Origin: Puccinia triticina
Lineage: Eukaryota; Basidiomycota; Pucciniomycetes; Pucciniales; Pucciniaceae
Length of the DNA: 64,000 nt
Direction: 5' to 3'
Assembly: GCF_026914185.1 (NCBI RefSeq)
Contig: NC_070569.1
Location: forward strand, 1,798,001 to 1,862,000
A model generated the notes under the pieces. That model saw only the letters and a program-made list of their open reading frames with translations. It made no database searches and was not told where the DNA came from. This document shows, one piece after another, positions 33,125 through 42,216 of this stretch. Within the stretch, counting starts at the first letter, position 1. Every line of letters starts with the position of its first letter. A program made the translations under genes and the position numbers.

Positions 33125-33821
33125 ACCGCAGCTGTTGGGCAGGTACCGCCCTTGGAGCGCGGTTGCTACTATTGTCACCGCAAAGGGCACGGGACGGGGT
33201 GTTGTTTTGAGCTCAAGAAGGACAAGGAGGCCAATCTGGTGGAACAGAAAGGCAACAACTTCTTCCTGCCCAACGGGGCACTCATTCCTTTTGATTCCTT
33301 GAGGCCCATCTGTCACTTTGTTGCCTCTTTTCAACCCGCACCAGTGACAAGCGTGGCAACTCCTGAATTTCAAGCTACGTGTGGTTCTCTTGACCCCTGG
33401 TATCCCCCCGCAGTCTCTTCTCAATCTTTTTCTGGTACTTATCAGGTGGACCCGGCGCGCAAGAAGCACAAGATGCCTAAACCTTATAAATCCCCACCGG
33501 TTTCTCCTTTGTTGGCTAAGAGACCGGGAAAGAAGCCTGCAGCTAGTCATATAGACTCTGATGTCAAAGGCTCTGACATGGAGGCTGAGCTTTTTGAGCG
33601 GATTTCTGGACCCCCGGTGACGGACCCCATTTCTTTGGAGCAGGACCTACCATCAAAACCTACATCTTCATCGCCAAAAGTGCGCTTTGAGCGCGGCATC
33701 GCCAAGGATCATCCAAACGCCTTCAAGGGCGTACTCAATAAGATCTCTGGTCTCAAGGTTCCGGAGTTTTGGTTTTGGAGCTCTTAGCGGTGGCACCGTC
33801 TGTTGCAGAAGGCATGAAGCA
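33125..33821 (+). pseudogene. GP-2 zinc knuckle and linker
   Basis: CYYCHRKGHGTGCC gives the CCHC knuckle. KKDKEANLVEQKGNNFFLPN and GALIPFDSLRP follow, matching GP-1 nearly motif for motif. A Pro/Ser/Lys-rich linker runs to a stop at 33785. The chromovirus inserted at 33822. Confidence 0.65.
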
Positions 33822-34023
33822 TGTTAGAGTCAGTCTGTTGGGGTAAGGAGGCAATCTGGGGTTTCTGGTCTGGATCTTCAAGCTATAGAATATATTGCTA
33901 GATGGGGAAAGCTAATTAATCTTCCCCCGGCTCTCCCTTGTGGTTTGGGATGCGTGACATGTATGTACAGATGAGAGACATGTCTGTGGAGAGCGCTACG
34001 GCGCGCAAGCGCGGCTCATAACA
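33822..34023 (-). repeat. Chromovirus 3' LTR (202 bp)
   Basis: On the plus strand it runs TGTTAGAGTCAG...GGCTCATAACA. Same length as the 5' copy with four substitutions. Very short for an LTR, but the TG...CA ends and 5-bp duplication are clean. Confidence 0.92.
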
Positions 34024-34112
34024 CTATCCCTCCGTTAACGCCCAAGCCCCCGGCTCTGCGTCCTCTCCCTGGGTGGCATTAAAAAAACCCCGTAGGGAAA
34101 AAGCCTAACCCA

Positions 34113-37100
34113 TCACTTAAATCTCCTAGTCCTCTTGTGCCTCGCCGCCGCATTCGGGAATTTGGTGTCGAATTCCGTCACTAGTTCTTGACAGTTTTTT
34201 AGATTTGGTTCCGGTTCCCACAAGTTTGCTTCAGGTCCGTATCCTTTCCACACCACAAGGTATTGTTTCTTCTTCCTTCTCTTCCTACAATCCAGGATCT
34301 CTGCCACTTCCCACTCCTCTTCTCCTTCCAATGTCACTGGTTGCAGCTCCGCCGTTGTGCACCCTTTGATTGTGTCCGGCTTGTGTCTTTGTAGAACTGA
34401 CACATGGAATGTTGGGTGGACTGCTCCCATTGAAAGAGGCAATGTCAGCTTATATACTGATGGGGATACTTGTTCAGATATGGGAAAAGGTCCTAGCCAT
34501 TGGTGAGATAACTTAGCGCAGGGTCTTGTAGTTGATATATTCTTGCTATTCAACCATACCGCCTCCCCCACTTGCCATTTCGGGGTGGGCGCCAATTTGC
34601 GGTCGAATTGGCTCTTCATCGTTGCCTGTGCTGCTTTGAGACTTGCTTTCAATTCCTCTTGCGCCGCCGCAATGACCTGTACGCGCCGTTTGACTCCTGG
34701 TAGACATTGTTCCGCAGATTGTATTCCCCCGTACGTTAAATCAAATCCATAGTTCGCCCGGAAGGGTGACATCCCAATTGACACGTGTTCCTGATTGTTG
34801 TGAGAGAATTCCGCCATCGCTAACAACTCCTCCCAATCATCTTGATGATATCCTACAAAATGTCTGAGGTATTGTTTGATTGCTTTGTTCACAATCTCGG
34901 ATTGCCCATCTGTTCTAGGGTGATACGCGGTGGAAGGACATAATCTGATACCTAGTCGTTTGCTGAGCTCTCTTGTGGTTTGGGAGATGAACACACTCCC
35001 TCTATCAGAGACTATTGTTTTCGGGGTTCCATGTAGTCGCCATACGTGTCTGAGCATGAGGTTGGCTAGTTGCTCAGCATTGACGGTCTTCTTACAAGGT
35101 ATGAAGTGTGCCATTTTAGTGAGTCTATCAACCACCGTGAGGATGCTATCGCTGCCATTGGATTCCGGTAGATCCGTGATCAGATCGTATGAAATGTTGG
35201 TCCACGGACCTGCCGGTATTGGCAGGGGTTCAAGCGTCCCAAAAGGTTTCTGTGTTGACGCCTTCACGCGCTGGCACAATCCGCAGCCGTCCACATATCG
35301 GTTCACAAATTTCTTCTGTGCTGGCCAATTGAAGCATCGCCGCACTAACGCCAGTGTCTTTGCGCGTCCCAGGTGTCCTGCTAAACGACAGTCGTGTCGG
35401 CTTTGAACTATTGCCGTCTTGACAGATTCAACCACTGGAACCTCTATCCTGCCCTGGTTGTATAATACCCCGTCCTTGAAGCAGTAACCACTCTGTCCAG
35501 ATGGCTTGTTATGAGACTGCCTGATTAACTGTGTTAGCCTGGGATCTGCTTGTGTATTGGCACGGACCAGACTTATCAGTTCGGTGTCCGTTGGTATGAG
35601 GTCCGCCTGTTCCCCCGCCTCCTGCCCCTCGAATTCATCCACTCCTAGTATATCCACTTCAAACCACCAATCAGCATCCTCCAATTCAACTGATTTGTCA
35701 ACAAAAAATTCGTCGACCTCCGCGATGGCCGTGAACGTCTCTGGCGTGATGTTCGAAGGTTTCAATAGCTGGCCAAATTTCAGCTTCTCTTCTTTGGTGG
35801 GTGCCAGGTCAGGGCGTCTGGACAGCGCGTCCGGTTTTGTCGCCTGCCGGCCCAGCCGGAAAATGATCTCAAAATCAAAGTTCCCCAGCGTCTCCGCCCA
35901 CCTCTCTTGTCTCCTGGTGAGGCTCTTACTGGTCATAAAGCTCTCTAGGTTCCTGTGGTCGGTGTACACGATGGCCTTCAATTGGTTTGGGTTGCCCTTG
36001 AGGTAATGGCGCCACTCTTTGAACGCCGCAACAATTGCCAATAGTTCTTTATCAAAGATTTTGTAATTTCGTTTGGCTTGGATCAGTGATTGTGACAGGT
36101 ACACCACTGGGTGGAGCTCGTTATCCTTGGCGCATACCTGTGAGAGGACCGCACCTAATGCAAAATCTGAGCAGTCGCACTCTAAGAGAAACGGGCGGTA
36201 CAGGTCGGCAATTTTCAGGATTGGGGCTGAGGTGAACAGTGACTTTAGCGCTTCAAATGCTTCGTCACATTGTTTGTCCCAAACAAAACGGGTATTTGAT
36301 TTGGTTAGGTTGTGAAGTGGCCTAGTTGTGCGCGAGAAGTGGCTAATAAACCGCCGATAGAAATTAGCAAATCCAATGAATTGCTGTAATTCCGTTACAT
36401 TGGTTGGGGCTGGCCAATCTGCTACCGCCTTAACCTTTGCCGGGTCCATCCGCACCCGGTTGCATGAGATTAGTAGTCCAAGGTATTCAGCTTCAGCTTT
36501 CGAGAACTCACATTTTTCTGGCTTAAGCCAAAGCTGGTGTCTGCTTAGTATTTCAAGGATTTCACACACCGCCTCTTCATGGTCTGTACCGCGTTGTGTG
36601 TAGATCATAATATCGTCTAGATACGCCACAGTGTCTTTACCAATCCTTTCCAGTAATATATCCTGTATAAAGAATTGAAAGAATCCTAGGGCCCCCGTCG
36701 GGCCAAATGGCATGGTTAGGGGCGCAAATTGCCCCGCCCGGCATACAAACACCAATTTCTCTTCATCACCCTCTGCCACCCTGAGATTACCGTACACGTT
36801 TTGTAAATCCAGTTTGGTGAACATGTTGGCGTGGAGTAAACTGTCTGCGAGGTCCATTGTGAGCGGAAGCGGATATTTGTTCTTCACTGTGACCGCGTTC
36901 AGTCTCCAATAGTCGAAGCAAGGCCTTAGATTTCCATCCTTCTTCCCTGTGAAGAGGACCGGGGCCGCCCACGGAGAGGTGGTTCTGTGTATTTTCCCAT
37001 GCTCCAGCCCCTCCTTGATCAACGTATCCAGAGCTTCATTTTCTGCCGGAGAGAGTGGTATTACCCGGCTTGCGTGGGGGACCGCGCCTGGCAATAGGTC

Positions 37101-37505
37101 AACGCAAAAGTTGTATTTGCGCCTAGGTGGAAGGCGTTGCGCCTCCGTTTTCCTGAACATTCCAAGATGGTGATGGTATCGTAGCGGTACAAGCTCTTCA
37201 ACCGACTTTTTCGGCTTGTTTTGCTTTGCCTGAGCTGCCAGCTGGGCCGACGTGCTCCACGACGCCTTTGCCGGCCTGTCAAGTCCTAAAGGGTGTGCCC
37301 GCTTGCCAGTTGCTCTTATGGACACTTGGTGGATGGGGGGGATTCTGGACTCACATTGCGGGGGTGTTACCGCACCTAAATTGCGCACCCCCTTGTCATT
37401 TAACCTCGCTTGCCTCCCTACGGGCTCCTCCCCGTCGCTGGAGGTTTTTTTTGGTTTAGATGAAGCCACACAAGTGGCTGTAGCAATTCCCTCCGGTACA
37501 TCCAT
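34113..37505 (-). CDS. Chromovirus pol: RT, RNase H, integrase, chromodomain (1,130 codons)
   Basis: RT at about residues 150-360 (YPLPLTMDLADSL, FTKLDLQNVYGNLRV, catalytic VAYLDDIMIYT intact). RNase H at about 430-550 (LECDCSDFALGAVLSQ, KELLAIVAAFKEWRHYL, YTDHRNLESF). The integrase zinc finger comes next (GHLGRAKTLALVRRCFNW, CGLCQRV), then the core (SILTVVDRLTKMAHFIP, IVSDRGSVFIS, YHPRTDGQSEIVNKAI), giving D, D and E all present. A C-terminal chromodomain follows (EWEVAEILDCRKRRKKKQYL, VVWKGYGPEANLWEP), which guides integration to modified histones in this clade. Continues upstream in the same frame as the protease; the ATG at 37505 is only the first Met after the TGA at 37608. Confidence 0.93.
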   Translation of the reverse strand: MDVPEGIATATCVASSKPKKTSSDGEEPVGRQARLNDKGVRNLGAVTPPQCESRIPPIHQVSIRATGKRAHPLGLDRPAKASWSTSAQLAAQAKQNKPKKSVEELVPLRYHHHLGMFRKTEAQRLPPRRKYNFCVDLLPGAVPHASRVIPLSPAENEALDTLIKEGLEHGKIHRTTSPWAAPVLFTGKKDGNLRPCFDYWRLNAVTVKNKYPLPLTMDLADSLLHANMFTKLDLQNVYGNLRVAEGDEEKLVFVCRAGQFAPLTMPFGPTGALGFFQFFIQDILLERIGKDTVAYLDDIMIYTQRGTDHEEAVCEILEILSRHQLWLKPEKCEFSKAEAEYLGLLISCNRVRMDPAKVKAVADWPAPTNVTELQQFIGFANFYRRFISHFSRTTRPLHNLTKSNTRFVWDKQCDEAFEALKSLFTSAPILKIADLYRPFLLECDCSDFALGAVLSQVCAKDNELHPVVYLSQSLIQAKRNYKIFDKELLAIVAAFKEWRHYLKGNPNQLKAIVYTDHRNLESFMTSKSLTRRQERWAETLGNFDFEIIFRLGRQATKPDALSRRPDLAPTKEEKLKFGQLLKPSNITPETFTAIAEVDEFFVDKSVELEDADWWFEVDILGVDEFEGQEAGEQADLIPTDTELISLVRANTQADPRLTQLIRQSHNKPSGQSGYCFKDGVLYNQGRIEVPVVESVKTAIVQSRHDCRLAGHLGRAKTLALVRRCFNWPAQKKFVNRYVDGCGLCQRVKASTQKPFGTLEPLPIPAGPWTNISYDLITDLPESNGSDSILTVVDRLTKMAHFIPCKKTVNAEQLANLMLRHVWRLHGTPKTIVSDRGSVFISQTTRELSKRLGIRLCPSTAYHPRTDGQSEIVNKAIKQYLRHFVGYHQDDWEELLAMAEFSHNNQEHVSIGMSPFRANYGFDLTYGGIQSAEQCLPGVKRRVQVIAAAQEELKASLKAAQATMKSQFDRKLAPTPKWQVGEAVWLNSKNISTTRPCAKLSHQWLGPFPISEQVSPSVYKLTLPLSMGAVHPTFHVSVLQRHKPDTIKGCTTAELQPVTLEGEEEWEVAEILDCRKRRKKKQYLVVWKGYGPEANLWEPEPNLKNCQELVTEFDTKFPNAAARHKRTRRFK

Positions 37506-38010
37506 GGCGTGTGGTATGCTCAGGTCCTGTGGAATGTGTTCTAAAGGACATGTCCGCTTGCCAGTTGTCCCTAGCTGATTTGGAATAGAATGGGTGATGG
37601 ACTCACATCACGGGGGTGTTATCCCGCCTGAAGCGAGCACCCCCTCTTCACTTTGCCTCGTATGCCTCCCTACGGGCTCCTCCCCGCCACTGGAGGTTTT
37701 GTTTGGCTTGGAAAAAGCCTTCTGAGCGGCCGCAATGATGCACTGATGGGTGCTTTCGACGTTCTCTCGGATCTTGGGGGTCTGATTCCTTTTTGTTGGT
37801 CCTGGGGATTGTTCTAGAAAGAAAATCTGCTTGCCAGTTGCTCCTAACTGGGTTGCTGGTTGGAGGTTATCAATGGACTCACATTGCGGGGGTGTTATTC
37901 CGCACCAAGTGGGCACCCCCTCGTCTATTCTCCTCGCTTGCCTTGCTCCGGGCTCCTCCCCGTCCTGCAAGGTTGTTGGCGGAGGTAACGACGCTGCTTC
38001 AGCAGCGGCA
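37290..38010 (-). repeat. Repeated linker module in chromovirus pol
   Basis: Three degenerate copies of a protein module GEEPxGRQAR...GVxxxxxITPPQCES...ATGKR, encoded near 37300-37440, 37560-37700 and 37830-37970. On the plus strand the copies are recognisable from gggggtgtta-cgca-c...gcttgcct--gggctcctccccg. It lies between protease and RT and so lengthens a flexible linker. Confidence 0.75.
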
Positions 38011-38609
38011 ATTCTCGTCTGGCACGGTGCCATCTGCCGCTTGCGCCAGTCGATGCGGTGGCCGTGTTTCCTAGTCCAGGGCATGCCCAGGATCCCGTCG
38101 TAAGCATATTTGAGTTGTGTGATTATGAATGTGGTCGGGCTTGTGTCCGTGTTGAGTATCAGTTGGACCTCTTTGGAAGACTGGCTCTTGGAGCCATCAA
38201 ATCCGGAGATGGTCCTCCCCACCAATGACTGGGTCAGGCGCAGGTCCATTTTGGTGGCGAAATGCTCACTCAGCACTTTGTGGGTGGCTCCTGAGTCTAC
38301 CAGGAATTTGGCAATGAGGGGGGTTGTGGCTCGGGGTTTCTGTAATGTAGTAAATGAGAGGCTGGCAAACAGCCTCGGATCCATTGCATTGGCGTCAACA
38401 ATAATACAAGATCCAACTTTAGTAACTACAGTATCCCTGCTGCTCGGGGGAGGCACAACCTTCACTCCCAAGCAGCGCCATTTTTTGACCCCTCCGCTCT
38501 TCCCGCGCCCTCGCTTGTCCCTGTGCTCGTTGTTAACCGGCAAACCTCCTCCTCTAACTCCGCAATTTGTGTCGCCGCCTTCCCTTTCCCCTTTCCTTTC
38601 TTTGAACAT
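37608..38609 (-). CDS. Chromovirus protease frame
   Basis: In the -1 frame relative to gag, entered near 38480. AKFLVDSGATHKVLSEHFAT is the aspartic protease active site, and YAYDGILGMPWTRKHGHRID supplies the ILG flap. It is followed by a low-complexity linker that joins pol in the same frame but is interrupted by TGA at 37608-37610, just after GGITPP. In the sister repeats of the linker this position reads CAA (PPQCES), so the stop is probably a mutation; suppression is the alternative. The Met at 38609 is not a real start. Confidence 0.82.
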   Translation of the reverse strand: MFKERKGEREGGDTNCGVRGGGLPVNNEHRDKRGRGKSGGVKKWRCLGVKVVPPPSSRDTVVTKVGSCIIVDANAMDPRLFASLSFTTLQKPRATTPLIAKFLVDSGATHKVLSEHFATKMDLRLTQSLVGRTISGFDGSKSQSSKEVQLILNTDTSPTTFIITQLKYAYDGILGMPWTRKHGHRIDWRKRQMAPCQTRIAAAEAASLPPPTTLQDGEEPGARQARRIDEGVPTWCGITPPQCESIDNLQPATQLGATGKQIFFLEQSPGPTKRNQTPKIRENVESTHQCIIAAAQKAFSKPNKTSSGGEEPVGRHTRQSEEGVLASGGITPP

Positions 38610-39451
38610 CCCCGCGCAATATGGCCCTTATTGCCGCAAAAGAAACATAAACCGGCCCTCATCATGTCGGCCTTTTCCGTGGTCAAGAGCGTCCCCCGCA
38701 TCGCCAAGATGTCCATGGCGTTAGGATCCACTGTATGTGCTGCATCGGTAGAGCACGGGTCAGCGCCGTTGATCTTGTTGTCAATCTTCAGTGCGAGGTT
38801 GCACAGGTCTGTGAGGGCGGTGAATTGTACTTGTGCGAGCACTAGGGCCAATTGGATGTCTTTCTTGAGCCCTTGGTGGTACTGGCTTATTAGGGTTGTC
38901 GCCTCCCATCCCGTATTGGTGGCATGCTGGTTGAACTGGAAGGTGTAATGCGTCACCGATTTCGTTTGCTTCAGCTGTTGAATCACCTTCTCAGCCCTAG
39001 ACCTGCGTTCGGTGTTGTAATACATCATCTGGAATGCTGTCGAGAACTCAAGGTACGTCACTGGCTGTCCGGCAAATAGCTTGGCCGTGTAAGGTTGGGC
39101 CCATTCGCTAGCTTGCGCCGTCAAGTAGGAGATGGAGAAAATAACCTTCCTTCGGTCGTCGGGGAACATCCTGGGGTTGGACAGCACGTACAGCCCGATC
39201 TGCGTAACGTAAACCTCCACCTTAGCGCCCCAGGTGCCGTCGTGCTTATCCGGGAGTCCTATATTGGGGCCTTTGACGGTGGTGTCTGCTGGTGGTTGGT
39301 CTGGTACAATGGGCATCACAGCGGGTGTGACCATACCTGCGCGGGCTGCTGCCAGGTCAGCCTCGGCTCTCTGGCAGTGGCCTCGTTCCTCTTGCACGGC
39401 GGCTATCATTTCGTCCACCCTTGCTCGTAAAGATGTCGCATCGTCGGCCAT
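38462..39451 (-). CDS. Chromovirus Gag (329 codons)
   Basis: ATG 39451 (MADDATSLRARVDEMIAAVQ, coiled-coil-like start). Retrotransposon Gag domain about residues 80-230 (KVIFSISYLTAQASEWAQPY, YLEFSTAFQMMYYNTERRSR, YQHGLK-type helix YHQGLKKDIQLAL). CCHC knuckle CFFCGNKGHIARGC near residue 272, then a Lys/Gly-rich tail. Stop at 38462. A leader of 170 bp separates it from the 5' LTR. Confidence 0.9.
   Translation of the reverse strand: MADDATSLRARVDEMIAAVQEERGHCQRAEADLAAARAGMVTPAVMPIVPDQPPADTTVKGPNIGLPDKHDGTWGAKVEVYVTQIGLYVLSNPRMFPDDRRKVIFSISYLTAQASEWAQPYTAKLFAGQPVTYLEFSTAFQMMYYNTERRSRAEKVIQQLKQTKSVTHYTFQFNQHATNTGWEATTLISQYHQGLKKDIQLALVLAQVQFTALTDLCNLALKIDNKINGADPCSTDAAHTVDPNAMDILAMRGTLLTTEKADMMRAGLCFFCGNKGHIARGCSKKGKGKGKAATQIAELEEEVCRLTTSTGTSEGAGRAEGSKNGAAWE
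38480..38486 (-). promoter_or_regulatory. Candidate -1 ribosomal frameshift site AAAAAAT
   Basis: On the minus strand the gag codons are TCA AAA AAT, giving the slippery heptamer A AAA AAT in the correct phase, 16 nt upstream of the gag stop. Slipping back one base gives AAA AAA TGG and enters the protease frame, which is open from here. This explains how the protease and pol are expressed. Confidence 0.68.
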
Positions 39452-39622
39452 CTGGTGTTGGATGCCTTGAGTTGTTTGTTGGGCAGTCGATGTACTGTCT
39501 GGTTTCTGGGGTTTCTAGTTGGGTCTTGCTTGTTTGGCTGATTTGGTTTTCTGGTTTGGTTTTCTAGGTTGATTTCTTTTTCTTCTTTTTAGCCTCGTTC
39601 CCTGTGTTGAGATCTAGCAATA

Positions 39623-39824
39623 TGTTAGAGTCAGTCTGTCGGGGTAAGGAGGCAATCTGGGGTTTCTGGTCTGGATCTTCAAGCTATAGAATAGATTGCT
39701 AGATGGGGAAAGCTAATTGATCTTCCCCCGGCTCTCCATTGTGGTTTGGGATGCGTGACATGTATGTACAGATGAGAGACATGTCTGTGGAGAGCGCTAC
39801 GGCGCGCAAGCGCGGCTCATAACA
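39623..39824 (-). repeat. Chromovirus 5' LTR (202 bp)
   Basis: Partner of 33822-34023. The minus-strand sequence just inside it (TATTGCTAGATCTCAACACA) is the primer-binding region; I do not recognise the matching tRNA. Confidence 0.9.
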
Positions 39825-40443
39825 AAGCAATGGGTATTGCGCAAGCGTGTCAAGGTTGGAGCAGAGGAGCTGAAGGTTTCCTCAGGTACTCTGGCTGAGG
39901 GCGTGGATTTCAAAGCAAACAGATTTGAGCTGCGGCTCTACTCGTGCCTGCTGGGTTACTTGCCATGTCTGGTCGGAGACAAGGAGAGTACCGCGTCACC
40001 CCTTGTAGATTCTGGTTCTCAATTGAATTTGATCTCTGACGCGATGGCTAACAAATTCAACATTAGCCCACGCTTCAATTTTAGTTTGGCGGTGTATGGC
40101 ATAGGCAATCAGGCCTGCAAGTTAGTTGGTGTTGCAGAGGATGTTCCCCTTTTCATCGGAAAGACAATTGTGGGCACCTGTCACTTTTGGATCACTCGGA
40201 TGGGCAGCCCCATGATTCTCAGCCGTCCCTTTCTCATGGATTTTGACACAACCCTCAGCTTTTCAGCGGAAGTTGGGGAGAGGATTTTGCTCCCAGATTC
40301 GACGGGAAGGCGCATTGAAGTTTCCCTCTGTGCAACGGACTCGGGGCAATGGGAGCGCAAATTTCCTGGCAATGGGAAGAAGGCAATCCTGACGCGCTCA
40401 AGCATGGCGCGTGGCGACCCGGTTGAGGGCCGTCATTTTTTAT
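39825..40443 (+). pseudogene. GP-2 aspartic protease
   Basis: Continues the GP-2 frame after the chromovirus. SPLVDSGSQLNLISDAMANK is the catalytic motif (DSGS), and GSPMILSRPFLMDFDTTLSF matches the C-terminal ILG-type segment of the GP-1 protease (CILGQPFLFDHGCTLEY). Stop at about 40443. The domain itself is intact; the gene is broken by the chromovirus insertion. Confidence 0.72.
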
Positions 40444-41298
40444 GAGTCAAGTTGATCTGTCAAGCAGTTGTGTTAATCTAGGATCTTGCCCATGCGCCGC
40501 TGGACCAACTCATCATCAAGAGATTCACCGGTCCTGCTTTTCTTTCTCATTCAATAATAAAGATATCAAATCTAAAAAACATGAAGAAAACACTAAAACC
40601 CTCAAAAACATATCATCAGATCTCAGTTCACTTTTTTTTTTTGGTTCTCTCGGCACGCTTGCTTGTGGATATTTTCCTTTCTCTGGTGCGGCTCTGGGCA
40701 CGTTTCCTTTTGGCAATGGTTTGATGGCGCAGGGTGGAATGGAGGATATAGGGAATCTGCGGAGGTTTGGGAGACAGGAAGTAAGTTCCTCCCAATTATG
40801 CACCTCCGGGCTATCTGCTCTACTTGTGTCAAAAACTCTACCACGTGCCACAAATGTGAGCAAAAATTTGGGACCACCTCTTTCCTTGGCATCAGGCTGC
40901 AACACAACGGTCACAACGTTTGCGGCACTGCTCCAAAATGAGGGTAAACTACAATTTTCTGTGAATTGCGAAGATGGTGTGGTGGAATTTGGTGTTCCGT
41001 GGAGGCAATTGGGAATAGAAGTAAGTTCCACCCAATGTGCACCTCCGAGGCGTGATGCTGCGCAAGTTTTCAAAACTCTATCTTGTGCCACACTTGTGAG
41101 CAAATTTCAGCCTTAGAGTCAACTCAGCTGACCTAAAGTCTTCCTTTTTCTACTTTTTACATATGAATTACTTCATATCTTTTTCATCTTAAGAGATATC
41201 CTTGTTCTGACTTCATATTCTGTTTCCTCATGCAATTTTAACCCTAGTTACAACTTACCAATTCTTGGTAACTCTACTCCTTCCCTGAGTTCTTGAGT
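40444..41298. repeat. GP-2 non-coding region with two 240-bp degenerate repeats
   Basis: The segment ggaagtaagttcctcccaat...gcacctcc at 40777 recurs at 41017. Each is followed about 60 bp later by gtgccacaa/actt-gtgagcaaa. A third copy lies just before the GP-2 Gag (32188). Within the copies the 40442-41116 frame is open but carries no motif. The rest (41115-41298) is AT-rich and unassigned. Confidence 0.55.
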
Positions 41299-41976
41299 TG
41301 TGGCGCGCATGCGCAGTTGTGACGTGTCAGCATTACCAGGCGCGCCAAACCACATGTAGATATGTAATTACATAAGTAAACTGTGAAAATTTTTGAAGTC
41401 AGGATCCCCCTTGCCTGAGGAGGATCTACAGAATTCAGACTACCCAGAACCACACCGTAGATAACCCAGGATCACTACCCAAGAGGATACCACGCTCCCA
41501 GTACACCTACTGTCACAGGCGCCTAGGTTATTGACAGTAAGTATACCTTTTCTCTGAACCTTGATTATCCATAGTGATTCTCTGTGTCTCTTGATTCCTT
41601 CTTTTTATTACTTTTCACATCAACCCCTCTCAAGATCAAGGTTACTCTGTTAATCCTAGACTTGGTCTAAAAATCAGAGCAGATTAGTTTTACTATTCTG
41701 TGTCCCCCCACCGTCTCCTTGGTGCGCGCGGAGGCTGTAGCCCCTGTTGGTCTGGCACAGCTGTCCTTACCACTTTTCCAGGTGGTTCAAGTTGACTTTG
41801 AGGATCCTCTTATAAAGAGTAGATAGACCCCCTCCAGATCATACATATCTCTTTCTCCTTCTCTTTCTTCCTCTCTTTCTCTTACTCTCTGTTTGTAGTT
41901 CTTTATCCCAAGAAATACAACCAGTGTTTCCCATTTCTCTTGGGTCCTGTAGCCACTATAGAGGCTCAGGCTCACA
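41299..41976 (-). repeat. LTR, family T, copy A (678 bp, reverse orientation)
   Basis: The plus strand runs TGTGGCGCGCATGCGCAGTT...GAGGCTCAGGCTCACA. Its complement matches 42214-42975 in both end parts and 62192-62745 over most of its length. It is bounded by GP-2 sequence on the right (the frame resumes at 41977). No target duplication was found. Confidence 0.72.
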
Positions 41977-42216
41977 GCAAAGCCCTTCCGTTTGGTTTTC
42001 CATTCTCAGATGAGGCAGCCTTCCAGGACCGTGGGGAGCATTGCACGTGGAGTTTGATGGAGCACGGTCTACGCTATCACAAGCAGATGGCGTTGGCGGA
42101 TGCGTGGACACGCGGGGATTTCCTTTTGTTCACCACAAAATACAAGCCGGTGGCACGCAAGATGAGGCCAGTCAATCAAGCTATGCCTCAAGGTCTGAGC
42201 CCTCCTCTGCAACTGT
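41977..42216 (+). pseudogene. GP-2 post-protease KYKPVARK fragment
   Basis: The frame reads EAAFQDRGEHCTWSLMEHGL, then DFLLFTTKYKPVARKMRPVN and QAMPQGLSPP before TGA. It parallels the GP-1 block near 7785. The stop falls at the first bases of LTR copy B, so the frame is cut by that LTR. Confidence 0.55.

Larger units (their letters stand above)
33822..39824 (-). mobile_element. Ty3/gypsy chromovirus, young and almost intact
   Basis: A 6,003-bp minus-strand element with two 202-bp LTRs (33822-34023 and 39623-39824) differing at four positions by my count, and target duplication aagca (33817-33821 and 39825-39829). Order on the minus strand: LTR, gag, protease, RT, RNase H, integrase, chromodomain, purine tract (ggagggatag), LTR. 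The only coding defect I see is a TGA between protease and RT. It lies inside GP-2 and is one of the youngest insertions here. Confidence 0.92.
32161..42213 (+). mobile_element. Gag-protease LTR element GP-2, interrupted
   Basis: Has the same gene set as GP-1: a Gag domain (32322), a CCHC knuckle with an FFLPNGALIPF block (33160), an aspartic protease (39837) and a KYKPVARK block (about 42130), without RT or integrase. It is split by a chromovirus (33822-39824) and probably by an LTR at 41299-41976. Its own LTRs are not clearly identified, so the outer limits are approximate. Confidence 0.6.

Noticed and set aside
40442..41116. 224-codon frame after the GP-2 protease as a new gene
   Set aside because: It overlaps the 240-bp degenerate repeats and the opposite strand is open as well; no motif was found.
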